Assembly (NCBI GenBank): GCA_020725335.1
Contig: DYFF01000021.1
Coordinates: 1 to 64,000 of the forward strand
Reading direction: 5' to 3'
DNA from: Thermodesulfovibrio sp.
GTDB taxonomy: Bacteria; Nitrospirota; Thermodesulfovibrionia; Thermodesulfovibrionales; Thermodesulfovibrionaceae
Length of the DNA stretch: 64,000 bases
The notes beneath the pieces are model-generated. The model saw only the letters and a list, made by a program, of their open reading frames with translations. It did no database searches and was not told where the DNA came from. Position numbers and translations under genes: made by a program. Shown piece by piece: positions 53,135-63,354 of this stretch (positions are counted from its first letter, which is position 1; each line of letters opens with the position of its first letter).

Positions 53135-55027
53135 TCAAGTGCTTAGAATTATAAATAAAATGATACAAACTCCTATAATCATCAAAATTGCATAATGCTG
53201 TAAGTATCCTGTCTGTAAATTTCTTACTTTCCCTCCAGCAAAATAGCAAAGCTTCGGGATTCCATTAACCACTCCCTCTATTATCTTTCTGTCTGAAATT
53301 TTTTCTACTATTATTCTCGAAATCCATAAAGTTGGCTTAACAAAAAGATAATTATATAGTTCATCAAAGTAATATTTATTCCATAGTATTTTGTAAACCT
53401 TCTGAAATCTCATATAAAGACTTTCCGTCAATTGAGGTTTAAGCACATACATGTAAAAAGCCAAAAATATTCCTAATAGAGCTGCAAAAATAGATATAGC
53501 CATTACAATTTTTTCCTCTTCATGGGGTAAAGCTGAAACCCCCTCTCCTACAACAGGTGTTATAAAATGGGATACAGAGAAATATCCCGCAAACAATGAG
53601 AGTAATGCGAGAATAATAAGAGGATAGGTCATAACCTTTGGTGATTCGTGTAGGTGATGAAGCACTTCTGTGTCACCTTTGAATTTTCCATGAAAAGCTA
53701 CAAAAAGAATTCTAAAGGTATAAAAAGCTGTTAAAGTAGCTGTTATTGTACCAAGTAACCACAATATTTTACCGTATCCTTTAGGAGATGAATAAGCAAA
53801 CCATAAAATTTCATCTTTACTAAAAAATCCAGATAATCCAGGAACTCCAGAAATAGCAAATGCTGCGATTAAAAATGTTATATAGGTTATAGGCATATAT
53901 TTTCTAAGTCCACCCATTTTATAAATATCAAGCTCTCCTGCCATTGCATGCATTACGCTTCCTGCACATAGAAAAAGAAGGGCTTTAAAGAATGCATGAG
54001 TGTAAAGATGAAAAATTCCTGCACCATAGGCTGCGAGTCCACAAGCTAAAAACATATATCCAAGCTGACTTATAGTAGAGTAAGCAATGATTCTCTTAAT
54101 ATCCCTTTGGACTAAACCTATAGTAGCAGCCATAAAACTTGTAATCGCTCCTGTAAAAGCAACTATTGCAAGGGCTGTTTCAGAAAGACCAAAAAGCGGA
54201 TTTAGCCTTGCCACCATAAATATCCCTGCGGTAACCATAGTCGCAGCATGAATTAGCGCACTTACAGGAGTAGGTCCTTCCATAGCATCAGGAAGCCATA
54301 CATGAAGAGGAAGTTGAGCTGACTTGCCTACAGCTCCACAGAAAAGAAGAATAGCAATAAGGGTTATTAAATCTATATTTAATCCTATGATATTGACTGT
54401 CTGTCCTTGTAATCCTAGTAATTTAGGGAATAGTTCAAAATAATTAAGAGTCTGCACACTAATAAAAAGCAAGAATATACCAAGAGCAAAACCAAAATCA
54501 CCTATTCTATTTACAATAAAAGCCTTTTTACCCGCATCAGAGGCTGATTTTTTCTTATACCAGAAACCAATCAGGAAATAAGAACAAAGTCCCACTGCTT
54601 CCCACCCAAAATAAAGTTGTAGTAAATTGTTTCCCATAATAAGCATCAGCATAGAAAATACAAAAAGATTAAGATAGGCGAAATATCTTGCATATCCAGG
54701 ATCACCATGCATATAGCCAATAGAATAAATATGAACAAGAAGACTTACTGTAGTTACTACAATTAGCATTACTGCAGTAAGTTGATCAATAAGATATCCG
54801 AAGCTTACCTTAAGGTCATCTGAGAGAATCCATGTATAAAAGTTATATTCAATGGTTTTCCCCATGAAAACTTCGTAAACCGAAAAGATAGAGAGGATGA
54901 ACGAGATAAAAATAGATGAAACTGCTATGGTATTTATAGTTTTTATTTTGCTAAATCTTCCGAATATTATATTTATTATGAAACCTATAAGGGGAAAAAT
55001 AGGAATAAGTAAATAAACTTTTTCCAT
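53135..55027 (-). CDS. nuoL: NADH-quinone oxidoreductase subunit L
   Basis: GKSAQLPLHVWLPDAMEGPTPVSALIHAATMVTAGIFMVARL. Confidence 0.96.
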   Translation of the reverse strand: MEKVYLLIPIFPLIGFIINIIFGRFSKIKTINTIAVSSIFISFILSIFSVYEVFMGKTIEYNFYTWILSDDLKVSFGYLIDQLTAVMLIVVTTVSLLVHIYSIGYMHGDPGYARYFAYLNLFVFSMLMLIMGNNLLQLYFGWEAVGLCSYFLIGFWYKKKSASDAGKKAFIVNRIGDFGFALGIFLLFISVQTLNYFELFPKLLGLQGQTVNIIGLNIDLITLIAILLFCGAVGKSAQLPLHVWLPDAMEGPTPVSALIHAATMVTAGIFMVARLNPLFGLSETALAIVAFTGAITSFMAATIGLVQRDIKRIIAYSTISQLGYMFLACGLAAYGAGIFHLYTHAFFKALLFLCAGSVMHAMAGELDIYKMGGLRKYMPITYITFLIAAFAISGVPGLSGFFSKDEILWFAYSSPKGYGKILWLLGTITATLTAFYTFRILFVAFHGKFKGDTEVLHHLHESPKVMTYPLIILALLSLFAGYFSVSHFITPVVGEGVSALPHEEEKIVMAISIFAALLGIFLAFYMYVLKPQLTESLYMRFQKVYKILWNKYYFDELYNYLFVKPTLWISRIIVEKISDRKIIEGVVNGIPKLCYFAGGKVRNLQTGYLQHYAILMIIGVCIILFIILST

Positions 55028-55028
55028 T

Positions 55029-55325
55029 CTAACCTCTCAATCCTGTTATTTCATCAGAATGATTTATCCCTGTGATTCTGACTAAGGCAAGTACTATAGC
55101 AAGTCCAACAGCAGCCTCTGCAGCAGCAACAGCAATTGAAAAAAGCACAAAAACCTGCCCGGTATAGTTCCCATTATAGTAACTAAAAGAGGCAAAACTT
55201 ATATTTACTGCATTAAACATTATTTCAAGACACATAAGCATAACTATTAAATCACGTCTTATAATAAACCCAATTAATCCGATTGTAAAAAGAGTAGCAC
55301 TTAACAGTAGATATTCATTAATCAT
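55029..55325 (-). CDS. nuoK: NADH-quinone oxidoreductase subunit K
   Basis: 98 aa; RRDLIVMLMCLEIMFNAVNI, AAAEAAVGLAIVLAL. Confidence 0.95.
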   Translation of the reverse strand: MINEYLLLSATLFTIGLIGFIIRRDLIVMLMCLEIMFNAVNISFASFSYYNGNYTGQVFVLFSIAVAAAEAAVGLAIVLALVRITGINHSDEITGLRG

Positions 55326-55831
55326 TTATCCTCCTTAGGGTCCTTTTTAGCAATAATTATTCCTCCTATTAGTGCTACAAGTAAAACTAAGGATAGAATC
55401 TCAAATGGCAAAAGATAATAAGAATACAAAATACTACTAAGAACGTTTACATCACTTAATAAAGGCTTCTCTGGAGAAAGCTTTATATTTCTTATATAGC
55501 CATAAAAAACAGTGAAGAATAAAAGACCTGAAAAAATTCCAGCACCTGCAAACTTAACAAATTTTCTGTGTTTTAGTTCTTCCTTCAGGTTCATAATCAT
55601 AATTGCGAAAACAAAAAGAGCAAGTACCCCACCCACGTAGACTATAATTTGTATAACCATTAAAAACTCTGCATTCAAAAAAAGAAAAACTGCTGCCACA
55701 TGAAGAAGAAAAATTAATAGGAAAAAGACGCTATGAATTATATTACGTGATGCAATAACAGCTATGCTGAGTAAAGAAAGACTAATATAAAAGTATATGA
55801 AAAATGCTTGATCAACGGCTATTTGATTCAT
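55322..55831 (-). CDS. nuoJ: NADH-quinone oxidoreductase subunit J
   Basis: AEFLMVIQIIVYVGGVLALFVFAIMIMNL. Confidence 0.93.
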   Translation of the reverse strand: MNQIAVDQAFFIYFYISLSLLSIAVIASRNIIHSVFFLLIFLLHVAAVFLFLNAEFLMVIQIIVYVGGVLALFVFAIMIMNLKEELKHRKFVKFAGAGIFSGLLFFTVFYGYIRNIKLSPEKPLLSDVNVLSSILYSYYLLPFEILSLVLLVALIGGIIIAKKDPKEDK

Positions 55832-56411
55832 CTACCCTCTCCCTCTCAATTTCAAGACCCCTTTTTAGAGGAATTGGTCCTTGTTCCCTCTTAGTCTTTG
55901 GCCATCTTGATGGATCAATTCCTGGAGGTTGCCAGAATTTATTGAAATAATAATCCTTTTGCCATTTCTTAACAAATTCATCCCAATTTTTAAGTAATTG
56001 ATCCTTATTAAAAATAAGATTTTCTCTTTTATAAAAAGAGTATTCATAATCCTCAGTTAGTACAAGAGCACATACTGGGCAGGCTTCCACACAATATGCG
56101 CAGTAAATACATCTTGAAGCATCAATAATATAATCTGTAACAACCATTTTATTTTCTGTTTTTGCTCTTTTTATATGTATGCATCTTGATGGACACACTG
56201 TAGTACACCTCATACAACCAATACATTTATCATTACCATTAATTGGATCTCGTACAAGAGCATGTTTACCTCGAAAACCATCATGTACTTTCCTTCTTTC
56301 CAAAGGATACTGAATTGTTACAGGCTTACTGAAAAGCATCCTAAGAGTAAGCCATAACCCTTTTATTATTTCTATTAATAAAATCTTTTTTATGACTTCA
56401 ACAAATCTCAT
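55812..56411 (-). CDS. nuoI: NADH-quinone oxidoreductase subunit I
   Basis: CIGCMRCTTVCPSRCIHI, CIYCAYCVEACPVCALVLTEDYEYS. Confidence 0.95.
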   Translation of the reverse strand: MRFVEVIKKILLIEIIKGLWLTLRMLFSKPVTIQYPLERRKVHDGFRGKHALVRDPINGNDKCIGCMRCTTVCPSRCIHIKRAKTENKMVVTDYIIDASRCIYCAYCVEACPVCALVLTEDYEYSFYKRENLIFNKDQLLKNWDEFVKKWQKDYYFNKFWQPPGIDPSRWPKTKREQGPIPLKRGLEIERERVDESNSR

Positions 56412-56418
56412 TTATATC

Positions 56419-57420
56419 TCACCAGTAGTACTTTATTATAGAAGTTAAAACAATATTCAGTAATGCTAATGGAAGAAGAACCTTCCATCCAATTGACATA
56501 AGTTGGTCATATCTATATCTTGGAAGAGTCCCTCTAATCCAGAAGAAAAGAAACATATGAAAATATACCTTAATAAGAAACCATATTATTCCTGGGATTA
56601 TCCCAAGGAATGGAAATATTGTTAATAAAAAAGGCGGAACTGTCCATCCACCCCAAAAACATATGGTAGCTAAAGCTGACATGCAAAACATGGCAAGATA
56701 CTCTGCAAGATAAAAAAGAGAAAATCTTATTCCTGAATATTCAACAAAATAACCTGCAACAAGCTCCGTCTCCGCTTCTGGCAAGTCAAAGGGAACTCTA
56801 TTAGTTTCAGCAAGCATCGCAACTATAAAAACAAAATAGCCTAAAAATTGGGGGATGAGAAACATACCATAGGAGTATTCAAGTTGTTTATTAACAATTT
56901 CCGTAAGATTAAAAGACTCAGCCATTAATATAACCCCTACAAGACTCATTGCAAGAGCTACTTCATAACTTATCATCTGGGCAGCAGACCTTAAGCTACC
57001 AAGAAAAGCATACTTAGAATTAGATGCCCAACCTGCAAAAATTATTCCATAAGTTCCAATTCCAGCAATACCCAAGACATAAAGAATACCTACATTTACA
57101 TTTGAAATAAGCCAGTTCTCAGATACAGGGATAACAGCAAAAGTACTTAAGGCTGCTGTTAGGCTAATAAGAGGCGCTATTGTGAAAATCTTTCTGTCTA
57201 CATTGTATGGTATTATGTCTTCTTTAAAAATTAGCTTTACCACATCAGCAATTGGCTGTAAAAGTCCATGAGGACCTACAACCATTGGACCAAGCCTAAG
57301 TTGAATATGACCTATAATTTTTCTTTCTGCATAGGTAGCATAGGCAACATGAAGCATTAGAACTCCAAAATAAATTATCGTTTTAATGGTTGTTATTAAA
57401 ATTACATAAATTGTCTCCAT
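56419..57420 (-). CDS. nuoH: NADH-quinone oxidoreductase subunit H
   Basis: YAERKIIGHIQLRLGPMVVGPHGLLQPIADVVKLIFKED; PFDLPEAETELVAGYFVEYSG. Confidence 0.96.
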   Translation of the reverse strand: METIYVILITTIKTIIYFGVLMLHVAYATYAERKIIGHIQLRLGPMVVGPHGLLQPIADVVKLIFKEDIIPYNVDRKIFTIAPLISLTAALSTFAVIPVSENWLISNVNVGILYVLGIAGIGTYGIIFAGWASNSKYAFLGSLRSAAQMISYEVALAMSLVGVILMAESFNLTEIVNKQLEYSYGMFLIPQFLGYFVFIVAMLAETNRVPFDLPEAETELVAGYFVEYSGIRFSLFYLAEYLAMFCMSALATICFWGGWTVPPFLLTIFPFLGIIPGIIWFLIKVYFHMFLFFWIRGTLPRYRYDQLMSIGWKVLLPLALLNIVLTSIIKYYW

Positions 57421-58607
57421 TATCTATCACACTCACCTAAAACAATATCTATAGAACCTATATTCGCAATTACATCTGCTATCAAAGCTCCCTCGCATAA
57501 TCTTGGCAAAACACCTGCATGAACAAAAGAAGGAGCTCTAACTCTCATTCTGTAAGGTTTTGCAGAATCATCACAAACAATATAAAAACCAAGTTCTCCC
57601 TTTGGAGCTTCAATCGAAGCATAAACTTCTGTAAATTTATTTATAAAATCTTCAATGCTTTTATCCTCAATATATATCTCAAACTGAATATCCTTTTTAT
57701 CTATTTTCAATGGTGAAGATGGCATTCTGATTCTTAATGCATCATCTGCAAGAATTGCTCCTTCAGGTAATAGTTCAATACATTGTTTTATTATTTTTGC
57801 AGACTGTCTAAATTCAAGCATTCTACATTTATATCTGTCATATATATCTCCATTTTTGCCTAATGGAACTTCAAATTCTACCTTATCATAGGCGTCATAA
57901 GGAAAAAATTTACGTATATCATAGTAAACTCCTGAACCTCTCAGTGTAGGGCCTGTCAGTCCCCAGTTTATTGCCTCTTCTGCTGTAATTACTCCAACGC
58001 CCTTTGTTCTTCTGAGCCACACTCTATTACGATCTATGAGTGTCTCATATTCTTCAACTTTTTTAGGAAACTCATTAACAAATTTATATAACTCGTCTAA
58101 AAATTCTTGATTAACATCACAACGAACTCCCCCTACTCTTGGATAGCTTACTGTTAATCTTGCTCCAGTTACCATTTCAAATAGTTCAAGAAGCTTTTCT
58201 CTATCTCTCATAGCATAGAGAAACACTGTCATCGCACCCACATCAAGCGCATGAGTAGCAATCCATACGAGATGGCTACAAATTCTAGCCATTTCAGACA
58301 TCATAGTTCTTATAAATTTTGCCCTTTCAGGAACACTAATACCCATAAGTTTTTCTACAGCAATACAAAAACCTACATTGTTAATCATGCTGGAAAGATA
58401 ATCTAATCTGTCCGTGAGAGGAAGTGATTGTACATATGTAAGGTCTTCCGATAACTTTTCTACTCCTCTATGAAGATACCCTATATATGGTATACATTTT
58501 TTTATTACTTCTCCTTCAATTTCAAGTACAAGCCTTAACACCCCATGAGTTGCAGGATGTTGAGGTCCCATATTAATAAGAAGTTCTCTTGTATTTTCAG
58601 GGTTCAT
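57420..58607 (-). CDS. nuoD: NADH-quinone oxidoreductase subunit D
   Basis: [39 protein letters not shown]. Confidence 0.96.
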   Translation of the reverse strand: MNPENTRELLINMGPQHPATHGVLRLVLEIEGEVIKKCIPYIGYLHRGVEKLSEDLTYVQSLPLTDRLDYLSSMINNVGFCIAVEKLMGISVPERAKFIRTMMSEMARICSHLVWIATHALDVGAMTVFLYAMRDREKLLELFEMVTGARLTVSYPRVGGVRCDVNQEFLDELYKFVNEFPKKVEEYETLIDRNRVWLRRTKGVGVITAEEAINWGLTGPTLRGSGVYYDIRKFFPYDAYDKVEFEVPLGKNGDIYDRYKCRMLEFRQSAKIIKQCIELLPEGAILADDALRIRMPSSPLKIDKKDIQFEIYIEDKSIEDFINKFTEVYASIEAPKGELGFYIVCDDSAKPYRMRVRAPSFVHAGVLPRLCEGALIADVIANIGSIDIVLGECDR

Positions 58608-59157
58608 TTTCCTTCCAGCCCGTTGCTAATTCCTTTAATTCTTTATAAGGTTGCCACTCTTTGTCTTTAAGATCACTATAAACAGGATAGTCCTTTCTTA
58701 ATGGAAAACCAATCCAATCTTCGGGCATAAGAATTCTCCTAAGGTCAGGATGTCCTTTAAATTCAATTCCAAACATATCAAAACATTCTCTTTCAAACCA
58801 GTTTGCAGTTTTCCACAAGTCTACTACAGAATTAATGAAACATTCCTGTTCACTGACCTCGGCTTTAACTCTTAATCTATGTCTGTGTTTTATTGACATA
58901 AGCTGATAAATAACATCAAAACGAGGCTCTCTAAACCCAAGATAATCAACAGCTGTTAAATCTATAAGATAATCAAATTCTAATGTTGGAGTATTTTTAA
59001 GATATTCTAAAATATCTTTAATTTTTTCCTTTTTTATAGTAATATCGCATTCTTCCCTGAAACACCTAAACCATAAAACTTCTTCTGGGAATTTATCTTT
59101 TATTTTCTTCACTATCTCGATGGGATTCATTTTTTTCCTTTGAGTTCTCATTTTCAA
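58597..59157 (-). CDS. nuoC: NADH-quinone oxidoreductase subunit C
   Basis: [39 protein letters not shown]. Confidence 0.95.
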   Translation of the reverse strand: MKMRTQRKKMNPIEIVKKIKDKFPEEVLWFRCFREECDITIKKEKIKDILEYLKNTPTLEFDYLIDLTAVDYLGFREPRFDVIYQLMSIKHRHRLRVKAEVSEQECFINSVVDLWKTANWFERECFDMFGIEFKGHPDLRRILMPEDWIGFPLRKDYPVYSDLKDKEWQPYKELKELATGWKENEP

Positions 59158-59743
59158 TCAAACAAATACCTGAAAGGCATCTTTCTTTATGGTATGGTTG
59201 ATGTTTAATCTTTTCCTGTAATTTAATAATACCTTCTATTAGCGCCTCTGGTCTCGGTGGACATCCAGGGATATAAACATCAACTGGTAAGATTTCGTCA
59301 ATTCCTTGAACTGTACTGTAAGTATTGAAGATTCCTCCACTACAGGCACAACTTCCCATAGCAATTACATATCTGGGTTCAGCCATCTGATGATAGAGAT
59401 TAACAATTACAGGTGCCATCTTCTTGGTTAAAGTCCCTGCTACGATCATCACATCTGCCTGTCTCGGAGTCGCTCTAAAGATTACACCAAATCTATCAAG
59501 GTCATAATGAGATGCACCGGTTGCCATCATTTCAATAGCACAGCAGGCTAATCCAAAGGTGAGAGGCCAAAGGGAAGAACGCCTTCCCCAGCTTGCTATT
59601 TTATCTATAGTTGTTATTATTGTATTTGCTCCAGGAACAATCTTTAAATCCTTTTCAACTTCTACAGGTTGGGTTGCATTATCAAAAATTCTAATTAATC
59701 CACCCAAGTTAATCTCTCCTCCAGTTGAAAATATTTTTACCAA
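59093..59743 (-). CDS. nuoB: NADH-quinone oxidoreductase subunit B
   Basis: [46 protein letters not shown]. Confidence 0.96.
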   Translation of the reverse strand: MVKIFSTGGEINLGGLIRIFDNATQPVEVEKDLKIVPGANTIITTIDKIASWGRRSSLWPLTFGLACCAIEMMATGASHYDLDRFGVIFRATPRQADVMIVAGTLTKKMAPVIVNLYHQMAEPRYVIAMGSCACSGGIFNTYSTVQGIDEILPVDVYIPGCPPRPEALIEGIIKLQEKIKHQPYHKERCLSGICLIENENSKEKNESHRDSEENKR

Positions 59744-60089
59744 TGGCGTATATGTATCCTATAAGAAGAATAAATATAAAAAGATACATTTCTAAGAGTG
59801 CAAAAAAGCCTATTTTTTTATATACAATAGCCCAAGGATAAAGAAAAACCGTCTCAACATCAAAGATTACAAAGGCGATAGCGACAATATAAAATTTTAC
59901 ATTGAAACGATCTCCTGTATATCCTGTTGATGAAATACCACATTCATAAGGAGTTAGCTTTAATGTGTAATGCCTTTTAGTTCGGAGGAATCCGCTTATT
60001 AGAAACATTACCAGTCCAATAATAATAGATATAACTATAACTATTAAAACTGGCAGATACCTATCTCTTAATAAGTTCTCTGGCCCCAT
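59709..60089 (-). CDS. nuoA: NADH-quinone oxidoreductase subunit A
   Basis: 126 aa, 3 [42 protein letters not shown]. Confidence 0.95.
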   Translation of the reverse strand: MGPENLLRDRYLPVLIVIVISIIIGLVMFLISGFLRTKRHYTLKLTPYECGISSTGYTGDRFNVKFYIVAIAFVIFDVETVFLYPWAIVYKKIGFFALLEMYLFIFILLIGYIYAIGKNIFNWRRD

Positions 60090-60168
60090 CTCTCTCCTAA
60101 AAATTTAGGTATAGTTAATTAGAATAACAAATTTTTAAGTTTTGTTAAAAGAGATAAATTAATAATGT

Positions 60169-60201
60169 AAGCTGTCTTGAGTTTTTACCTCAAGACAGCT
60201 T
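60169..60201 (-). terminator. Strong hairpin between porB and nuoA, possible terminator or attenuator
   Basis: AAGCTGTCTTGAG-gtaaaaa-CTCAAGACAGCTT perfect 13-bp inverted repeat; only a weak T-rich tail. Confidence 0.6.
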
Positions 60202-60214
60202 ATTGAAAACTTAA

Positions 60215-61174
60215 TTATTTATTCCCTTCCTCTTTAGGAAGAGTCATTTCCTCTTCTTTCAAAAGACGTTCCCAATTTTTGTCTATTATATCCTGAATCT
60301 GTTCAATCATTTTTTCTCTACCGGGTTCAAAAAGATGCTTAAATCTGCCTTGAGCTTTTAGAAAATCAATAATCGGTTTTTTCTCCTTCGGTTTTACAGT
60401 AACTCTTGTGACTCCATTTTCCACTTCATAAAGAGGCCAGAAGCAAGTCTCTACTGCTAATCTGCTGAGCATTATGGCATCGTCTGTTCTTGAACGCCAT
60501 CCACGATTACAGGGTGTAAAAATATTTATAAACTTTGGTCCCGGAGTTTCAATTGCTTTTCTCACTTTCTTCATCAAATCAGGCCAATGGCTTGGTGAAG
60601 CTTGAGCAACATAAGGTAGACCATGAACAGCCATTATTCTTGTAAGATCTTTTCTCTGTTGAGGCTTACCCGGGATTACCGCGCCTGCAGGGCATGTTGT
60701 AGTATCTGCATATGTAGGAGTTGCTCCAGAACGTTGTATACCGGTATTCATATAGGCACCATTGTCGTAACATACATATAACATATCATGTCCGCGTTCC
60801 ATTGCACCAGAAAGACTTTGGAAACCTATATCATATGTGCCACCATCGCCACAAATAGCAATAAATTTAATATCTTTATCAATTTTTCCTTGTTTTTTCA
60901 ATGCCTTATACATTGTCTGAACTCCTGAAAGAGTTGCTGCTGCATTTTCGAAAGCATTATGTATCCAAGGAATTTTCCATGCAGTAAAAGTTGATATACA
61001 AGATGAGACCTCAAGACATCCTGTAGATGAAGCAGCAATGACAGGATAATCACAGGCTGCAAGAAGAATCATCTTAACTACAGTAGGTGCAGCACAACCT
61101 GCACAAAGACGATGTCCAGCTGTAAATCTTATTTCTTTTTTAGATAATTCCTTTAAATTAAGTGGTGTTGCCAT
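60215..61174 (-). CDS. porB: Pyruvate (2-oxoacid):ferredoxin oxidoreductase beta subunit
   Basis: ThDP motif GDGGTYDIGFQSLSGAMERGHDMLYVCYDNGAYMNTG; CAGCAAP. Confidence 0.92.
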   Translation of the reverse strand: MATPLNLKELSKKEIRFTAGHRLCAGCAAPTVVKMILLAACDYPVIAASSTGCLEVSSCISTFTAWKIPWIHNAFENAAATLSGVQTMYKALKKQGKIDKDIKFIAICGDGGTYDIGFQSLSGAMERGHDMLYVCYDNGAYMNTGIQRSGATPTYADTTTCPAGAVIPGKPQQRKDLTRIMAVHGLPYVAQASPSHWPDLMKKVRKAIETPGPKFINIFTPCNRGWRSRTDDAIMLSRLAVETCFWPLYEVENGVTRVTVKPKEKKPIIDFLKAQGRFKHLFEPGREKMIEQIQDIIDKNWERLLKEEEMTLPKEEGNK

Positions 61175-61175
61175 T

Positions 61176-62357
61176 TTACTCCCTCACCCCAATGTATTCT
61201 TTGAGACTTTTTACTTTTCCTGTCTTTGCAATTTTCCTTAACTCTTCAATAACACCTGCAGCATGCTCAGGCATATAGTCTCTTCCACCAAGGCCATATA
61301 TTCTGTTGATTAAAATAGGTTTTTGATCGAAATTACAGAGACTTGCTGCAACATCAAGATAAAGAGGTCCGAATGAACCGCCAAAGGCATCTGCTCTATC
61401 AAGCACGCATAAAGCTTTTAAATGTTTGAGAGCATTGCCAATTTCAGCATACGGGAATGGTCTGAATAATCTTGGTTTTAGAAGCCCTACTTTTACACCT
61501 TTATTTCTATAATCATCAATTACATCTTTCGTTGTACCTGCTGCAGAATTCAATATTACAATTCCTATTTCAGCATCTTCAAGCATATAAGATTCAAAAA
61601 GACCATATTTTCTCCCAGAGATTTTTTCAAAATCCTTTGCAACTTTTAGAACAACTTTTGGAACGTTTTTATATACCTCTGAATGAGCTTTTCTAACCTC
61701 ATGATATAAATCAGTAAGAATCAAAGGACCAAAACTTTTTGGATTTTCAATATCTAAGAGAGGATATAGTGGTTTGTATTCTCCCACAAATTTTTTCACT
61801 ATTTCATCATCAAAGTATTCAATTCTCTCTATTGAATGGCTTATTATGAAACCATCATAACAAACCATTACTGGCAGCCTTATATCCATATCTTCAGCAA
61901 TTCTAAATGCCTGTATCGTGTTGTCATAGGCTTCCTGAGCATTTTCACTCCAAAGTTGTATCCATCCAGAATCCCTTGCTCCCATAGCATCTGAATGATC
62001 ACAATGAATATTGATGGGTGATGAAAGAGCTCTATTTACAACAGGCATAACAATAGGAAGCCTAAAGCCAGAAGCAATAAAAAGAGTTTCCCACATCAAT
62101 GCAAGACCCTGTGAAGATGTAGCTGTTGCTACTCTTCCACCAGCTGCTGCTGCACCAATGCAAGCACTCATAGCAGAGTGTTCACTTTCTACGAGAATAA
62201 GTTCTGTCTTGACCTGTCCATTTGATACAAAAGAAGCAAATCTCTGCATTAGTTCTGTTTGAGGAGTTATAGGATAGGCTGCACAAACATCTGGTTCTAT
62301 CTGACGAAAGGCATTTGCTACCGCTTCATTTCCTGTTACTGCAACAATCTTTGTCAT
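61176..62357 (-). CDS. porA: Pyruvate:ferredoxin oxidoreductase alpha subunit
   Basis: AAYPITPQTELMQRFASFV, ATSSQGLALMWETLFIASGFRLPIVMPVVNRALSSPINIHCDHSD. Confidence 0.93.
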   Translation of the reverse strand: MTKIVAVTGNEAVANAFRQIEPDVCAAYPITPQTELMQRFASFVSNGQVKTELILVESEHSAMSACIGAAAAGGRVATATSSQGLALMWETLFIASGFRLPIVMPVVNRALSSPINIHCDHSDAMGARDSGWIQLWSENAQEAYDNTIQAFRIAEDMDIRLPVMVCYDGFIISHSIERIEYFDDEIVKKFVGEYKPLYPLLDIENPKSFGPLILTDLYHEVRKAHSEVYKNVPKVVLKVAKDFEKISGRKYGLFESYMLEDAEIGIVILNSAAGTTKDVIDDYRNKGVKVGLLKPRLFRPFPYAEIGNALKHLKALCVLDRADAFGGSFGPLYLDVAASLCNFDQKPILINRIYGLGGRDYMPEHAAGVIEELRKIAKTGKVKSLKEYIGVRE

Positions 62358-62647
62358 TATTTTACCTCCTCTTCCATTACAATAGCTTTATTACCTTTCT
62401 TACCAGGACACTCAAGAGCACAAATTCCACAACCTTTACAATAATCAAAATCAAAATCTTCTCTTTTACCATCCTTGACTTTTACAGAGTTATCTGGACA
62501 ATAGAGCCAACAAAGTAGACATTGTATACAATTTTCCTCTATCCAACGGGGTCTATAAGCAGCTCTCCATGAACCTGTCTTAACCTTTAAGGCACTTCCA
62601 GGTTCTAAAATAACCATTCCAGGGGGTATTTCTTTCCATCCCATCAT
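62357..62647 (-). CDS. porD: Pyruvate:ferredoxin oxidoreductase delta (ferredoxin) subunit
   Basis: CIQCLLCWLYCPDNSV, CKGCGICALECPGK. Confidence 0.93.
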   Translation of the reverse strand: MMGWKEIPPGMVILEPGSALKVKTGSWRAAYRPRWIEENCIQCLLCWLYCPDNSVKVKDGKREDFDFDYCKGCGICALECPGKKGNKAIVMEEEVK

Positions 62648-63216
62648 CCTTCTTTCACCTCCTCGTAACCTCTCTTTACTGCAAGAAGGTTACCGTCTAT
62701 TATTTTTTGTGAAAATTTTTTACCGAAACTTTTCTTAACATCTTCAAGAACTGTTTCAAGGTCTACTAATCCTGTAACCCTATTTAATGCACCAACCATA
62801 GGTGAATTTGGCATTGGTCTGCCAAAGCAATCAATAGCAATTTTTGTAGCATCAACAACATAAAGTTTTTGAGTAGGTTTTAATTTTAGTTTTTTTCTTA
62901 ATTCAGCAGGTTCTTTAGAAGAATTAATTATAAACTTAGCATCATCCTTTGCTCCTTCGGTAACATCAATGCTTTCTATCAAAGTCGGATCAACAACTAC
63001 AACTACATCAGGAGTTGTAACAGGACAGTGCATTCTTAATTCTTTTGAGCTTATTCTGTTATATGCTCTTAAAGGAGCACCTGCTCTTTCAGGTCCGTAT
63101 TCTGGGAATGCTTGCACATATCTACCACCACTTAGACAAGCATCTGCAAAAACCTTTGCAGCCGTAACAGTTCCCTGCCCTCCTCTACCATGCCATCTTA
63201 CTTCTACCTTTTCCAT
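62644..63216 (-). CDS. porC: Pyruvate:ferredoxin oxidoreductase gamma subunit
   Basis: VRWHGRGGQGTVTAAKVFADACLSGGRYVQAFPEYGPERAGAPLRAYNRIS. Confidence 0.94.
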   Translation of the reverse strand: MEKVEVRWHGRGGQGTVTAAKVFADACLSGGRYVQAFPEYGPERAGAPLRAYNRISSKELRMHCPVTTPDVVVVVDPTLIESIDVTEGAKDDAKFIINSSKEPAELRKKLKLKPTQKLYVVDATKIAIDCFGRPMPNSPMVGALNRVTGLVDLETVLEDVKKSFGKKFSQKIIDGNLLAVKRGYEEVKEG

Positions 63217-63307
63217 AGAACACCTCTCAAAAGGGAATTTCCAAATATTTTAACAAAAAAAATATAAATTTACAATATTTATAGGATAATAAATTTATTA
63301 AATATGG

Positions 63308-63337
63308 AAAGAAAGGGGGATATAGCCCCCCTTCTTT
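63308..63337 (-). terminator. Rho-independent terminator between the Fe-S subunit gene and porC
   Basis: Minus strand AAAGAAGGGGGG-CTATAT-CCCCCTTTCTTT followed by a short T-containing tail. Confidence 0.75.
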
Positions 63338-63354
63338 AAGAATAGATTATATTT

